This document shows, one piece after another, positions 7,660 to 18,061 of a stretch of 64,000 nucleotides of DNA. The notes under the pieces were generated by a model that was not told the DNA's origin, did not search any database, and saw only the letters and a list, made by a program, of their open reading frames with translations. The position numbers and the translations under genes are program-made. The stretch's first letter is position 1, and each line of letters begins with the position of its first letter. The DNA comes from Pseudomonas sp. B21-015 (lineage in GTDB: Bacteria; Pseudomonadota; Gammaproteobacteria; Pseudomonadales; Pseudomonadaceae), in NCBI RefSeq assembly GCF_024749285.1, contig NZ_CP087196.1, positions 310,001-374,000 of the forward strand, written 5' to 3'.

Positions 7660-9057
7660 TTATTTCTGGCCTGATACCGGCGCTGGCGAGGTTTGCACAT
7701 AAGTCCTTCCGACGACGAATGTCACGGTGTTTATTGTGCGCAGGTTGATGACTTGAAAGTCGCGGTCGATGCGCAGGGTAACCGGTGCGGTGCCGGGCGC
7801 GTTCGGCGCGTTGAACAGGTGTTCACCTTTTTTCAGCCGCAGACGCGCGACCAGGGTTTTGTCCGGCAGGGTGCGCCACGTGCGGGTGTCGGCCTCCTCG
7901 AATGGGTCTTCGCGGGTGACCACCAGCGATGCTTTGGCCGGGTTGCGTTCGTTTTCCTCGGCCTGGCCGATTGCCGCCATGTTGGCGCGGAACATGGCCC
8001 GCGAGATGATGGCGGGCATGTCATCACGCAAGGTGCGCAAAGCCATGTCGGTGACGCTGTTGAGTGCGGTCAGCGGCCGTTTGCGACCATCGACGATGAT
8101 GTGGTCGAACGTTGGCGTGATGGTGTCCTGGATCATCACCGGGAAAGAAATCGGGGCAACGATCACCAGGTTTTCGTTCAGCCGTACCGGAATCGGCACG
8201 CGCACCGAGCTGCGTGCCGGCGCCAGGCCGCTTTGGACGATGATTAACACATCACTTTCATCGGCTTTTGCCGGCGGCTTGTCTAGATTGCGCAGCGCCT
8301 GCTCGAGAAGCGGCAGGTTCGGGCGCAATTCAATTGCCTGGCGATAGCCCGGCGCGGCGAGATCGCGTTCGCCGAGGGCTTCGTAGGTGAAGCCAGCCAG
8401 GTAATGACTGAAGGCACTCTGATAGCCGTTTTTCAGTTCGATGACGGCCGGCGCATCGAGCGTGGTCACCGGGTAGCCCTGCAGATCCTTGTAGCGCACG
8501 GCAATGCCCTGGGCCTTGGCCTGCTCCTCGAGCTCTTCGTACTGCAGCTCGCGCTGACGGGCAATCAGCGCTTCGCGTTCGTGGGTTTTCTTGATGTCGG
8601 CGCGGGCGCCGTCGAAGTCATTCGCAGCTAATTGGTTGAGGGCCATTTGCGTGGTCAACATGACTTTTTCGTAGTCGTAACCTTCATAGCGACGCAGTTT
8701 GTCATTGACCAGCAGGGTGCCCATTTCATTGCCAAACCGTGTGAGCAGTTTCATGGCGCCGGAGGGCACCGCTTCTTCGCGCTGGAACACCATCTGGTCG
8801 GCGCTGCGCCAGGCTTTCTGGCTCTGCGGCAGCGCACTGGCGACACTAAGGATGGCGCCTTTCTCGAAGTAATAGAGCAGATCCTTGTCTTCCCAGGGAT
8901 TGTGCAACTCCACCAGGTCCAGCGCACCCTGGAGGTTACCCACCAATAGTTGGTCGTTGGTCTGTTGCATTTCCTGATCATAATTTCGGTACGCGGCACA
9001 TCCACTCAGTTGCAGGGCGAGACTCAGAAGCAGCGAGAAAAACAGGCAGGAGCGCAT
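7660..9057 (-). CDS. COG3014-type lipoprotein, paralogue A
   Basis: The product is a 465-residue lipoprotein with lipobox LQLSGC (Cys20). It aligns along its whole length with the next gene: CAAYRNYDQEMQQTNDQLL versus CSAFRNYDSELAQTNQQLA, both with KDLLYYFEKGA/E, RRYEGYDYEKVMLTTQMALN and DADTRTWRTLPD-type blocks. The pair therefore arose by tandem duplication. I chose the ATG at 9057 (MRSCLFFS), because the longer frame from 9120 puts 21 residues before the signal peptide. The C-terminal half differs more than the N-terminal half, which suggests divergence of the binding part. It is divergent from the FTR1 gene. Confidence 0.78.
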   Translation of the reverse strand: MRSCLFFSLLLSLALQLSGCAAYRNYDQEMQQTNDQLLVGNLQGALDLVELHNPWEDKDLLYYFEKGAILSVASALPQSQKAWRSADQMVFQREEAVPSGAMKLLTRFGNEMGTLLVNDKLRRYEGYDYEKVMLTTQMALNQLAANDFDGARADIKKTHEREALIARQRELQYEELEEQAKAQGIAVRYKDLQGYPVTTLDAPAVIELKNGYQSAFSHYLAGFTYEALGERDLAAPGYRQAIELRPNLPLLEQALRNLDKPPAKADESDVLIIVQSGLAPARSSVRVPIPVRLNENLVIVAPISFPVMIQDTITPTFDHIIVDGRKRPLTALNSVTDMALRTLRDDMPAIISRAMFRANMAAIGQAEENERNPAKASLVVTREDPFEEADTRTWRTLPDKTLVARLRLKKGEHLFNAPNAPGTAPVTLRIDRDFQVINLRTINTVTFVVGRTYVQTSPAPVSGQK

Positions 9058-9210
9058 GGACGATGATTCTTCCCTGATCGGATACCGCGAAGAGATAGCA
9101 ATTTGCCGCCGAATGTACACGCCGTTGCGCGGGAAATACCAACAAAGCTTGAGCGAAACTCATTGGAAGTGAACAATGTGTTACTTCGTATTTCCATTTG
9201 AGATTTATTC

Positions 9211-11109
9211 ATGACTGGCTCCTCTCGTTTTCTGGCGTGGCTCATGCTGCCGATGATCGCGTTCTGCAGCTTCAATGCGCTGGCCGAAACCGCAGAGGGT
9301 GCGCCCAAGGCCCTGCATTTGCTCGATTACATCGCCGCCGATTACCCGGCGGCGGTCGAGGGTGGCAAGGTTATTGATGAGGCTGAATATCTCGAACAGC
9401 AGGCGTTTCTGGGGTCGCTGCAAGGGTTGATCGCCGATTTGCCGGCCAAACCCGAACGTGCCGAACTGGAGCAGGGCGTCAACGGCCTGCGCACCGCGAT
9501 CGCCGCTCGCAAGGACAGCGCGGACGTCGCCCGTCAGGCGCGGCAACTGGGGGCAAAGCTGGCAGTGACCTATGAAGTCAGCCAGGCCCCGGTCATCACC
9601 CCGGACCCAACCCGCGGCGCGCCGCTGTATGCCCAGCAATGCTCGGTGTGCCATGGCGATGCGGGCGCCGGTGACGGCCCGGCGGGCGTCGGCATGACAC
9701 CACCGCCGACCAATCTGCGCGATGCCGCGCGACTGGACCGTCTGAGCCTCTACGCGATCTACAACACGCTGGGCATGGGCGTCGAAGGCACCGACATGCC
9801 GGCCTTCGCCGATCAGCTGGATGATCGTCAGCGTTGGGACCTGGCGACCTATATCGCTAGCTTCAGCGCCGATCCGGCTGCGGCAAAATCCGAGAAAACC
9901 TACAACATCGCTGACCTGGCACGTCAGACGCCAGCCGAAGTGCAGGCCGCCGAAGGTCCGCAAGCGGCCGCGACCTTCCGGGCGCAACGGGCGCAACCGC
10001 CGCAGGTCAAGCGTGGCCCGGGGCAACTGCTGGAATACACGGCTGCCACGTTGGACAAGAGCATCGCCGCCTACCGTGCCGGCGATCACGACCAGGCCTA
10101 CGACCTGTCGGTGGCGGCGTACCTGGAAGGCTTCGAACTGGTCGAAAGCTCCCTGGACAACGTCGACGCCAATGTGCGCAAAGACACCGAGAAGTCCCTG
10201 ATGGCTTACCGTCAGTCGTTGCAGGACGGCTTGCCGGTGGCCCAGGCCGAGCAGCGTCTGGAGGTGGCCAAGGCCAAGTTGAAAGAGTCCGCTGGCCTGC
10301 TTGGTAGCGATGGCTTGAGCTGGTCGCTGAGCTATATTTCCGGTCTGTTGATTCTGTTGCGCGAAGGTCTGGAAGCGATTCTGGTGCTCGCGGCGATCCT
10401 CGCGTTCCTGCGCAATACCGGCCAGCAATCGGCGGTGCGCAGCGTCAATATCGGTTGGGGCCTGGCGCTGCTGGCCGGGCTGGCGACCTGGGCGGTGGCG
10501 GCGTATGTGATCGACGTCAGCGGGGCCCAGCGTGAGCTGCTGGAAGGTGCCACGGCGCTGTTTGCCAGCGTCATGGTGCTCTGGCTCGGCGTGTGGATGC
10601 ACGACCGTCGCCACGCAGCGGCCTGGCAGGATTACATCAAGAGCAGTCTGGTCAGTGGTGGCGGACGTTTCGGGTTTGCGATCCTGGCGTTCTTCTCGGT
10701 GTATCGCGAGCTGTTCGAAGTGATCCTGTTTTACGAAACCCTGTGGTTGCAGGCCGGGCCTGCTGGGCATAACGCCGTACTGGCTGGCGGGGCGACGGCG
10801 CTGGTTATGCTGGTCGGTTTGGCCTGGGTGATTCTGCGCGGCTCGGCGAAACTTCCGCTGGCGTTGTTCTTCGGCATCAATGCCGGGCTGCTGTGCGCGT
10901 TGTCGGTGGTGTTTGCCGGCCATGGCGTGAAGGCGTTGCAGGAAGCCGGGATCTTCGGCACGCGGCCGGTACCGTTTTTTGACTTCGACTGGCTGGGGAT
11001 CCACGCTGATGCGTATTCGCTGAGTGCTCAGGCCGTGGCGATCATTGCGATCGTCGTGCTGTACAGCCGTAGCCGGATGGCCGAGAAGCGGCGTCTGCCG
11101 GTTTCTTAA
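9211..11109 (+). CDS. cytochrome c / FTR1 fusion iron permease
   Basis: The product has 632 residues: a signal peptide (about 1-26), a periplasmic region, and a c-type haem site CSVCH at residues 144-148. A second periplasmic helical region follows (230-360), then a seven-helix FTR1 permease. Both FTR1 iron motifs of the R-E-x-x-E type are present: REGLE at 384-388 and RELFE at 499-503. In yeast and bacteria these glutamates carry ferric iron. The haem domain may couple electron transfer to Fe(II) oxidation before uptake, an inference from similar fusions. No EfeO/EfeB genes are next to it. The ATG at 9211 gives a good signal peptide. No clear Fur box was seen in the 153-bp divergent gap. Confidence 0.88.
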   Translation: MTGSSRFLAWLMLPMIAFCSFNALAETAEGAPKALHLLDYIAADYPAAVEGGKVIDEAEYLEQQAFLGSLQGLIADLPAKPERAELEQGVNGLRTAIAARKDSADVARQARQLGAKLAVTYEVSQAPVITPDPTRGAPLYAQQCSVCHGDAGAGDGPAGVGMTPPPTNLRDAARLDRLSLYAIYNTLGMGVEGTDMPAFADQLDDRQRWDLATYIASFSADPAAAKSEKTYNIADLARQTPAEVQAAEGPQAAATFRAQRAQPPQVKRGPGQLLEYTAATLDKSIAAYRAGDHDQAYDLSVAAYLEGFELVESSLDNVDANVRKDTEKSLMAYRQSLQDGLPVAQAEQRLEVAKAKLKESAGLLGSDGLSWSLSYISGLLILLREGLEAILVLAAILAFLRNTGQQSAVRSVNIGWGLALLAGLATWAVAAYVIDVSGAQRELLEGATALFASVMVLWLGVWMHDRRHAAAWQDYIKSSLVSGGGRFGFAILAFFSVYRELFEVILFYETLWLQAGPAGHNAVLAGGATALVMLVGLAWVILRGSAKLPLALFFGINAGLLCALSVVFAGHGVKALQEAGIFGTRPVPFFDFDWLGIHADAYSLSAQAVAIIAIVVLYSRSRMAEKRRLPVS

Positions 11110-11130
11110 AAGCATTCGCTGCGCTCACAA

Positions 11131-11195
11131 TCGCGAGCAGGCTCGCTCCCACAGGTTCAGCGCTAACCTTGTGGGAGCGGGCTTGCCCGCGATGC
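11131..11195. repeat. REP doublet
   Basis: Inverted REP cores tcgcgagcaggctcgctcccaca and gtgggagcgggcttgcccgcga lie between the FTR1 stop and the DUF188 gene. The right arm ends only 21 bp before the ATG at 11217. Confidence 0.88.
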
Positions 11196-11216
11196 TTTTC
11201 AACAGAGGAAAACACA

Positions 11217-11672
11217 ATGCGCGTGTGGATCGATGCCGACGCCTGCCCAAGGGCAGCCAAGGATCTGGTGGTGAAATTCGCCCTCAAGCGTCAGTTCGAA
11301 GTGGTGATGGTGGCCGGGCAGCCGCAGATCAAGCCGGGCCTCGCTCTGGTGAAGCTGATCGTGGTGCCCAGCGGCCCGGATGCCGCCGACGATTACCTGG
11401 TGGAACACGCGGTGCCGGGGGAGTTGGTGATTTGCAGCGATGTACCGCTGGCGGACCGGCTGGTGAAGAAGGGTGTTGCGGCGCTGGATCCACGGGGCAA
11501 GGAGTTCGATGCGCAGAACATGGGCGATCGACTGGCGGTGCGTAACCTGTTCACCGACCTGCGCGAGCAGGGTCAGATGAGCGGCGGACCGGCGCCGTTC
11601 GGCGACCGCGAGAAGCAGGCGTTCGCCAATGCGCTGGACCGGATACTCACGCGGTTGTCCCGCAGGTCTTAA
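11217..11672 (+). CDS. YaiI/YqxD family protein (DUF188, PIN-like fold)
   Basis: The product is a 151-residue soluble protein starting MRVWIDADACPRAAKDLV, the highly conserved DUF188 opening with the Asp-x-Asp-x-Cys-Pro motif. Further motifs are VVPSGPDAADDYLVEH, VICSDVPLADRLVKKG and the end FGDREKQAFANALDRIL, all usual for YaiI/YqxD. The acidic residues resemble a PIN-like nuclease site, but no activity is established. An in-frame start at 11169 falls inside the REP element and is rejected. The ATG at 11217 follows AGAGGAAAACACA, a good ribosome site. The gene is monocistronic between two REP doublets. Confidence 0.9.
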   Translation: MRVWIDADACPRAAKDLVVKFALKRQFEVVMVAGQPQIKPGLALVKLIVVPSGPDAADDYLVEHAVPGELVICSDVPLADRLVKKGVAALDPRGKEFDAQNMGDRLAVRNLFTDLREQGQMSGGPAPFGDREKQAFANALDRILTRLSRRS

Positions 11673-11688
11673 GCAAGACGGTGGTCCC

Positions 11689-11778
11689 TGTGGGAGCGAG
11701 CCTGCTCGCGATGGGGTCGGCACGCTCAACATTGATGTTGACGGTTAGACCGCTATCGCGAGCAGGCTCGCTCCCACA
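11689..11778. repeat. REP doublet
   Basis: Inverted arms ctgtgggagcgagcctgctc (left) and gagcaggctcgctcccaca (right) separate the convergent stops of the DUF188 gene and elbB. The right arm ends 11 bp from the elbB stop. Confidence 0.88.
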
Positions 11779-11788
11779 TTAAACAGTG

Positions 11789-12457
11789 TTACTCGTCGTT
11801 TTCGTGGGTCAGTTCCAGTACGCGGTCGACCAGTTTGTTGATGCCGGAAGCCGCCTCGCTGATCGATTGCGCCAGCATATAGGCCGGGGTACTCACCAGC
11901 TTGCGTGCTTTATCTTCGATGATATCGGTTACCGCGCACTCGGCATGGGTGGCGCCCATTTTGTTCACCGCGGCGGCGGTATCGGCGTCGTTACCGATGG
12001 TGCAGGTCACGCCCGGGCCGTAGATTTTTGCCGCCAGGGCCGGCGAGATGCAGATCAGCCCCACCGGTTTGCCAGCCTCGGCGAACGCTTCGGTCAACGC
12101 CAGGACGTCAGGTTGAACGCTGCATCCGGCGCCTTCGACGGCAAAGCTCGACAGGTTCTTGGCCGCCCCGAAACCACCGGGAACGATCAGCGCATCGAAA
12201 TCTTCGACGTCCGCTTCACGGATATCCTTGATGTTGCCCCGGGCGATACGCGCCGATTCCACCAGCACGTTGCGCGATTCGGGCATTTCTTCGCCGGTCA
12301 GGTGGTTGATCACATGCAACTGCGCGATATCGGGTGCGAAACACTGCACCTGGGCACCGCGCTGGTCCAGCCGCAGCAGGGTGATCACGCTTTCGTGGAT
12401 CTCGGCGCCGTCGTACACGCCACAGCCGGAAAGGATCACTGCAATTTTTTTGCTCAT
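11789..12457 (-). CDS. elbB: ElbB, DJ-1/PfpI-like glyoxalase linked to isoprenoid biosynthesis
   Basis: The product is a 222-residue cytosolic protein of the DJ-1/PfpI superfamily. The N-terminal block KKIAVILSGCGVYDGAEIHES is characteristic of ElbB. It is followed by FDALIVPGGFGAAKNLSSFA and by KPVGLICISPALAAKIYG, where Cys in the ICISP segment corresponds to the nucleophile elbow. E. coli ElbB (sigma cross-reacting protein 27A) has been reported as a glyoxalase and was first linked to lycopene yield. The gene is alone and is transcribed leftwards, away from the sterol-desaturase gene. Confidence 0.9.
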   Translation of the reverse strand: MSKKIAVILSGCGVYDGAEIHESVITLLRLDQRGAQVQCFAPDIAQLHVINHLTGEEMPESRNVLVESARIARGNIKDIREADVEDFDALIVPGGFGAAKNLSSFAVEGAGCSVQPDVLALTEAFAEAGKPVGLICISPALAAKIYGPGVTCTIGNDADTAAAVNKMGATHAECAVTDIIEDKARKLVSTPAYMLAQSISEAASGINKLVDRVLELTHENDE

Positions 12458-12571
12458 GGGCTTTTCTCCAGGTTCATGGCGTTAAATGTCCACTAATTTG
12501 TCACTCGTTGCCATAGGGTTAATTCGCGGCTACACCTAATCTCTGCTGAACGATTCCGATCAGGTCGCGTC

Positions 12572-13819
12572 ATGAACTTCATTCTGTATGCGGTGCCGTT
12601 TTTCTTTGTGCTGATTGCGGTCGAATTGCTGGCCGACCGTTGGCGCGGGGCGAGCAATTACCGCGTGGCAGACGCGATCAACAGCCTCAGTACCGGCGTG
12701 CTGTCGACCACCACGGGCCTGTTGACCAAGGGCGTCGGGCTGGTGACTTATGCCTTCGCCCTGGAGCACCTGGCCGTGATCGAACTGTCGGCCGACAGTG
12801 TCTGGGTCTGGGTGTTCGCTTTCGTCTTCTATGACTTCTGCTACTACTGGCTGCATCGCATGGGCCACGAGCGCAACATCCTCTGGGCTGCCCATTCGGT
12901 GCATCACCAGAGCGAGGACTACAACCTCTCCACCGCCTTGCGCCAGACCAGCACCGGGTTTCTGCTGAGCTGGATTTTCTACCTGCCCCTGGCCGTGCTC
13001 GGCGTGCCGCTGCTGGTGTTTGTCAGCGTTGCGGCGCTGAACCTGCTGTACCAATTCTGGGTGCATACCCGGCACATTCCCAAGCTCGGCTGGTTCGAGT
13101 GGTTCTTCGTCACGCCGTCCAATCATCGGGCTCACCATGCACAGAACGCCCTCTACATGGATCGCAACTATGGCGGGGTGTTCATTATTTGGGACCGTCT
13201 GTTCGGCTCGTTCCAGGAAGAGGACGACAACGAACCGGTGATTTTCGGCGTGACCACGCCGCTGGCGAGCTGGAATCCGTTGTGGGCGAACGTGCAGTTC
13301 TATGCGCAGTTGTGGGATGACGCCCGGCGAGCCGAGCGCGGGTGGGACAAGCTGCGGATCTGGTTCATGCGCACCGGGTGGCGGCCGGCGGATGTGGCGG
13401 CCAAATACCCGATGAACAAGCCGGACCTGGCTCAGTTCCGCAAATTCGAGGTGCCGCTGGATGGGCGCCAGCAGTGGTATGTGGCGCTGCAATTCTGCGT
13501 TTACATCGCCTTGGGCAGTTACTTGATGAATTTGGAGCAGAGCCTGCCGACCGCAGCCCTGGTGTTGGGCTGGGGCGCCGTGGCGTTGGGGTTGTTTGTG
13601 TTGGGCGCGGCCCTGGAGAATCGCCCGCAGGCACTGAAACTGGAGCTGTTGCGGCTGGCGTCGAACCTGCCGCTGGTATGGCTGGCACCGATGGTCGGGC
13701 TATGGCCGGGCGGTGTGGTGGGAAGCGCGGCGGGCTGGGTGGTGCTGCTCAGTTACAGCCTGCTCAGCGGCATCGGTCTCTACTGTTGTAGAAGCCGTGT
13801 CACTCGATGGGCGTCGTAG
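12572..13819 (+). CDS. sterol desaturase / fatty acid hydroxylase family membrane protein
   Basis: The product is a 415-residue integral membrane protein. The three histidine clusters of the di-iron hydroxylase family are present: H95-RMG-H99, H108-SV-H111-H112 and H185-RA-H188-H189. These lie in the first half, between helices at about 1-20, 70-95 and 130-155. Residues 290-410 add four or more hydrophobic helices not needed for the catalytic core. Family members oxidise lipids or alkyl chains using a di-iron centre on the cytosolic side of the membrane; the substrate here is unknown. The last 20 bp overlap the 3' end of the convergent DedA gene, so the two mRNAs share complementary ends. Confidence 0.88.
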   Translation: MNFILYAVPFFFVLIAVELLADRWRGASNYRVADAINSLSTGVLSTTTGLLTKGVGLVTYAFALEHLAVIELSADSVWVWVFAFVFYDFCYYWLHRMGHERNILWAAHSVHHQSEDYNLSTALRQTSTGFLLSWIFYLPLAVLGVPLLVFVSVAALNLLYQFWVHTRHIPKLGWFEWFFVTPSNHRAHHAQNALYMDRNYGGVFIIWDRLFGSFQEEDDNEPVIFGVTTPLASWNPLWANVQFYAQLWDDARRAERGWDKLRIWFMRTGWRPADVAAKYPMNKPDLAQFRKFEVPLDGRQQWYVALQFCVYIALGSYLMNLEQSLPTAALVLGWGAVALGLFVLGAALENRPQALKLELLRLASNLPLVWLAPMVGLWPGGVVGSAAGWVVLLSYSLLSGIGLYCCRSRVTRWAS

Positions 13820-14432
13820 GTTCGTTGGACTTGGCCTGTTCGGCTTTCAGCGCCTGCTCGTCGGCGTAGACCTTCTTCGCCAGACGGGCATTCTTGAAGC
13901 GCCGCCGCAGCCATAGGAAAAAGCCCAGGACCAGCAGGGCGCCCAGCACCCACAGCTCGTACTTTTTGACGCTGCCCAGCATGCCTTCGAGCACCGAGCC
14001 GAAGTGATACGCGGCAGCGGCCAGTGCGGCGGCCCAGATCGCCGCGCCAATCCCGTTGAGTAGCAAATAGCGTCCTGGCGGATAGCCCGACAGGCCGATC
14101 GCCACCGGCATCACGGTGCGCAAGCCATAGACAAAGCGGAAGCTCAGCACCCAGATGTCCGGGTGTTTGCGGATATGTTCCAGTGCCCGATCGCCCATCA
14201 GTTGCCAGCGCGGTTTGCGTGCCAGCAATTTGCGCCCGTGCTTGCGCCCCAGGAAGTACCACAGCTGATCGCCGGCATAACTGCCGAAGAACGCCACGAC
14301 CACCACCAGATTGATGTCCATGTATCCGCGGAACGCGAGGAAGCCTGCGAGTACCAGAATGGTTTCGCCTTCGAAAAACGTGCCGAGGAATAGGGCAAAG
14401 TAGCCGAAGTCATGCAGAAATTGTTGGAGCAT
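13800..14432 (-). CDS. DedA family membrane protein
   Basis: The product is a 210-residue inner-membrane protein. It has the DedA (SNARE-associated) signature: the N-terminal FFEGETILVLAGFLA, the GSYAGDQLWYFLGRKHGRK segment, and the FRFVYGLRTVMPVAIGLSG loop with the conserved Arg residues. The C-terminal tail is charged and cytosolic. DedA proteins include UptA/PopT-like lipid-carrier transporters, so a role in lipid flipping is possible but not shown. The ATG at 14432 (MLQQFLHD) is chosen because much longer upstream codons in the same frame are antisense to hemB. Its promoter shares the 201-bp gap with hemB, where a Pho-box-like repeat lies. Confidence 0.88.
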   Translation of the reverse strand: MLQQFLHDFGYFALFLGTFFEGETILVLAGFLAFRGYMDINLVVVVAFFGSYAGDQLWYFLGRKHGRKLLARKPRWQLMGDRALEHIRKHPDIWVLSFRFVYGLRTVMPVAIGLSGYPPGRYLLLNGIGAAIWAAALAAAAYHFGSVLEGMLGSVKKYELWVLGALLVLGFFLWLRRRFKNARLAKKVYADEQALKAEQAKSNEPTTPIE

Positions 14433-14513
14433 TGTCTGGGTGCTGGCGAAATGAACGCGCAGCCTAACCCTTCGTGCACATTCATGAAAGTGTCCAAATG
14501 TGTCTCGACGTGA

Positions 14514-15647
<1,134 letters not shown>

Positions 15648-15665
15648 CCCTCCCAGGAACATTCG

Positions 15666-17888
15666 ATGAATACCGAAGGACTCACTGAAGTTGCCGTAAA
15701 GGATGCTCAACCCGTGGTGGAGCAAATCGCCGAAACCCCGCCGGAGCTGGAGCCTGCTCCACCGGCGGTGGTGGCCGAGCCCGTTGTTGCGGCGCCAGCG
15801 ATTGCCATTCCCGGCCTGGATGACAGCAGCCTGTACATCCATCGCGAGCTCTCGCAACTGCAGTTCAACATCCGCGTGCTGGAACAGGCGCTGGATGAGT
15901 CCTACCCATTGCTGGAGCGGCTGAAGTTTCTGTTGATCTTCTCCAGCAACCTGGACGAGTTCTTCGAGATTCGTGTGGCCGGCCTGAAGAAACAAATTAC
16001 CTTTGCCCGCGAACAGGCCGGTGCCGATGGCCTGCAACCGCACCAGGCCCTGGCCCGTATCAGCGAGTTGGTGCACGGTCACGTCGACCGTCAATACGCG
16101 ATCCTCAACGACATTCTGTTGCCGGAACTGGAAAAACATCAGGTCCGCTTCATTCGTCGCCGCTACTGGACCACCAAGCTCAAGACCTGGGTTCGCCGTT
16201 ATTTCCGCGACGAGATCGCGCCGATCATCACCCCGATCGGCCTCGACCCGACGCACCCGTTCCCGTTGCTGGTGAACAAGAGCCTGAACTTCATCGTCGA
16301 GCTCGAAGGCATCGACGCCTTCGGTCGCGATTCCGGTCTGGCGATTATTCCTGCACCACGTCTGCTGCCGCGGATCATCAAGGTGCCGGAAGAAGTCGGT
16401 GGCCCAGGCGACAACTACGTGTTCCTGTCGTCGATGATCCACGCCCACGCCGATGACCTGTTCCAGGGCATGAAGGTCAAGGGCTGCTACCAGTTCCGCC
16501 TGACCCGCAACGCCGACCTCGCGGTCGATACCGAAGACGTGGAAGACCTGGCCCGCGCGCTGCGCGGCGAGTTGTTCTCCCGTCGCTACGGTGACGCGGT
16601 GCGGCTGGAAGTGGCTGACACCTGCCCGAAACACCTGTCCGATTACCTGCTCAAGCAGTTCAACCTGCAGGAGACCGAGCTGTATCAGGTCAACGGTCCG
16701 GTCAACCTGACCCGGCTGTTCAGCATCACCGGCCTGGACAGTCACCCGGAGCTGCAATACACGCCGTTTACTCCGCAGATCCCGAAACTGCTGCAAAACA
16801 GCGAGAACATTTTCAGCGTGATCAGCAAGCAGGACATCCTGCTGCTGCACCCGTTCGAGTCGTTCACCCCGGTGGTCGACTTGCTGCGCCAGGCGGCCAA
16901 GGATCCGCACGTGTTGGCGGTTCGCCAGACGTTGTATCGCAGCGGCGCCAACTCGGAAATCGTCGATGCGCTGGTGGACGCGGCGCGTAACGGCAAGGAA
17001 GTGACGGCGGTCATCGAATTGCGCGCGCGGTTCGACGAAGAATCCAACCTGCAACTGGCCAGCCGTCTGCAAGCGGCCGGTGCGGTGGTGATTTATGGCG
17101 TGGTGGGCTTCAAGACCCACGCCAAGATGATGCTGATCTTGCGTCGTGAGGCTGGCGAGATTGTCCGTTACGCCCACTTGGGGACCGGCAACTACCACGC
17201 GGCCAACGCCCGCCTGTACACCGACTACAGCCTGCTGACCTCCGACGATGCCTTGTGCGAAGACGTTGGCAAACTGTTCAGCCAGTTGATTGGCATGGGT
17301 AAAACCCTGCGCATGAAAAAACTGCTGCACGCGCCGTTCACGTTGAAGAAGGGCATGCTCGACATGATTGCCCGGGAGACTCAGTTCGCTCTGGACGGCA
17401 AACCGGCGCACATCATCGCCAAGTTCAACTCGCTGACCGATCCGAAGATCATCCGCGCGTTGTACAAGGCCAGCCAGTCCGGGGTACGCATCGATCTGGT
17501 GGTGCGTGGCATGTGCTGCCTGCGGCCGGGCATCGCGGGGGTCTCGCACAACATCCATGTGCGCTCGATCATCGGTCGCTTCCTGGAACACACCCGGGTC
17601 TTCTACTTCCTCAATGGCGGTGAAGAGCAGATGTTCCTGTCCAGTGCCGACTGGATGGAGCGCAACCTCGACAAGCGCGTCGAGACTTGCTTCCCGGTAG
17701 AAGGGAAGAAGCTGATTTTGCGGGTCAAGAAAGAGCTGGAGCTTTATCTCACCGATAACACTCACAGCTGGAGCCTGCAGTCGGACGGTCGCTACGTGCG
17801 CAATACGCCGACCGGCAACCAGAACCCGCGCAGTGCCCAGGCAACGTTGCTTGAGCGTTTGGGCAGTCCGATTCTGGCTGTTCGTTAA
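15666..17888 (+). CDS. ppk1: polyphosphate kinase 1
   Basis: The product has 740 residues and makes inorganic polyphosphate from ATP. The N-terminal 50 residues are a Pro/Ala-rich tail not needed for catalysis. The core begins [21 protein letters not shown]. It has the [18 protein letters not shown] block and the catalytic region [30 protein letters not shown], in which a His is autophosphorylated. The second phospholipase-D-like domain contains [17 protein letters not shown]. It is the second gene of the hemB-ppk unit (gap 18 bp, with AGGAA before the ATG). A strong terminator follows, and ppx converges on the other side, so synthesis and breakdown genes face each other. Confidence 0.96.
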   Translation: MNTEGLTEVAVKDAQPVVEQIAETPPELEPAPPAVVAEPVVAAPAIAIPGLDDSSLYIHRELSQLQFNIRVLEQALDESYPLLERLKFLLIFSSNLDEFFEIRVAGLKKQITFAREQAGADGLQPHQALARISELVHGHVDRQYAILNDILLPELEKHQVRFIRRRYWTTKLKTWVRRYFRDEIAPIITPIGLDPTHPFPLLVNKSLNFIVELEGIDAFGRDSGLAIIPAPRLLPRIIKVPEEVGGPGDNYVFLSSMIHAHADDLFQGMKVKGCYQFRLTRNADLAVDTEDVEDLARALRGELFSRRYGDAVRLEVADTCPKHLSDYLLKQFNLQETELYQVNGPVNLTRLFSITGLDSHPELQYTPFTPQIPKLLQNSENIFSVISKQDILLLHPFESFTPVVDLLRQAAKDPHVLAVRQTLYRSGANSEIVDALVDAARNGKEVTAVIELRARFDEESNLQLASRLQAAGAVVIYGVVGFKTHAKMMLILRREAGEIVRYAHLGTGNYHAANARLYTDYSLLTSDDALCEDVGKLFSQLIGMGKTLRMKKLLHAPFTLKKGMLDMIARETQFALDGKPAHIIAKFNSLTDPKIIRALYKASQSGVRIDLVVRGMCCLRPGIAGVSHNIHVRSIIGRFLEHTRVFYFLNGGEEQMFLSSADWMERNLDKRVETCFPVEGKKLILRVKKELELYLTDNTHSWSLQSDGRYVRNTPTGNQNPRSAQATLLERLGSPILAVR

Positions 17889-17906
17889 CGTAGATTCGGT
17901 TGATAC

Positions 17907-17940
17907 AAAAAAGGGCGATCCGCATGGATCGCCCTTTTTT
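17907..17940. terminator. Rho-independent terminator after ppk
   Basis: The stem gggcgatcc-gcat-ggatcgccc is flanked by an A6 run and followed by T6. It can work in both directions between ppk and ppx. Confidence 0.92.
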
Positions 17941-17964
17941 ACCCCGCCCGAGCGGTGAATGACT

Positions 17965-18058
17965 TGTGGCGAGGGAGCTTGCTCCCGTTGGACTGCGCAG
18001 CAGTCCCTCTTTTTGGGGCCGCTTCGCAGCCCAGCGGGAGCAAGCTCCCTCGCCACAG
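17965..18058. repeat. second-type REP doublet (GGCGAGGGAGC type)
   Basis: Arms tgtggcgagggagcttgctc and gagcaagctccctcgccaca are inverted around about 45 bp. The core differs from the common GCGAGC-type REPs in this window; the same type recurs at 62641-62776. It ends 4 bp from the ppx stop. Confidence 0.85.
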
Positions 18059-18061
18059 AGT

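Noticed and set aside
9205..11115. Long minus-strand open frame of 636 codons opposite the FTR1 gene
   Set aside because: It is rich in Gln, His and Arg, has no family motifs and mirrors the codon pattern of the plus-strand gene. Such antisense frames are common in high-GC DNA.
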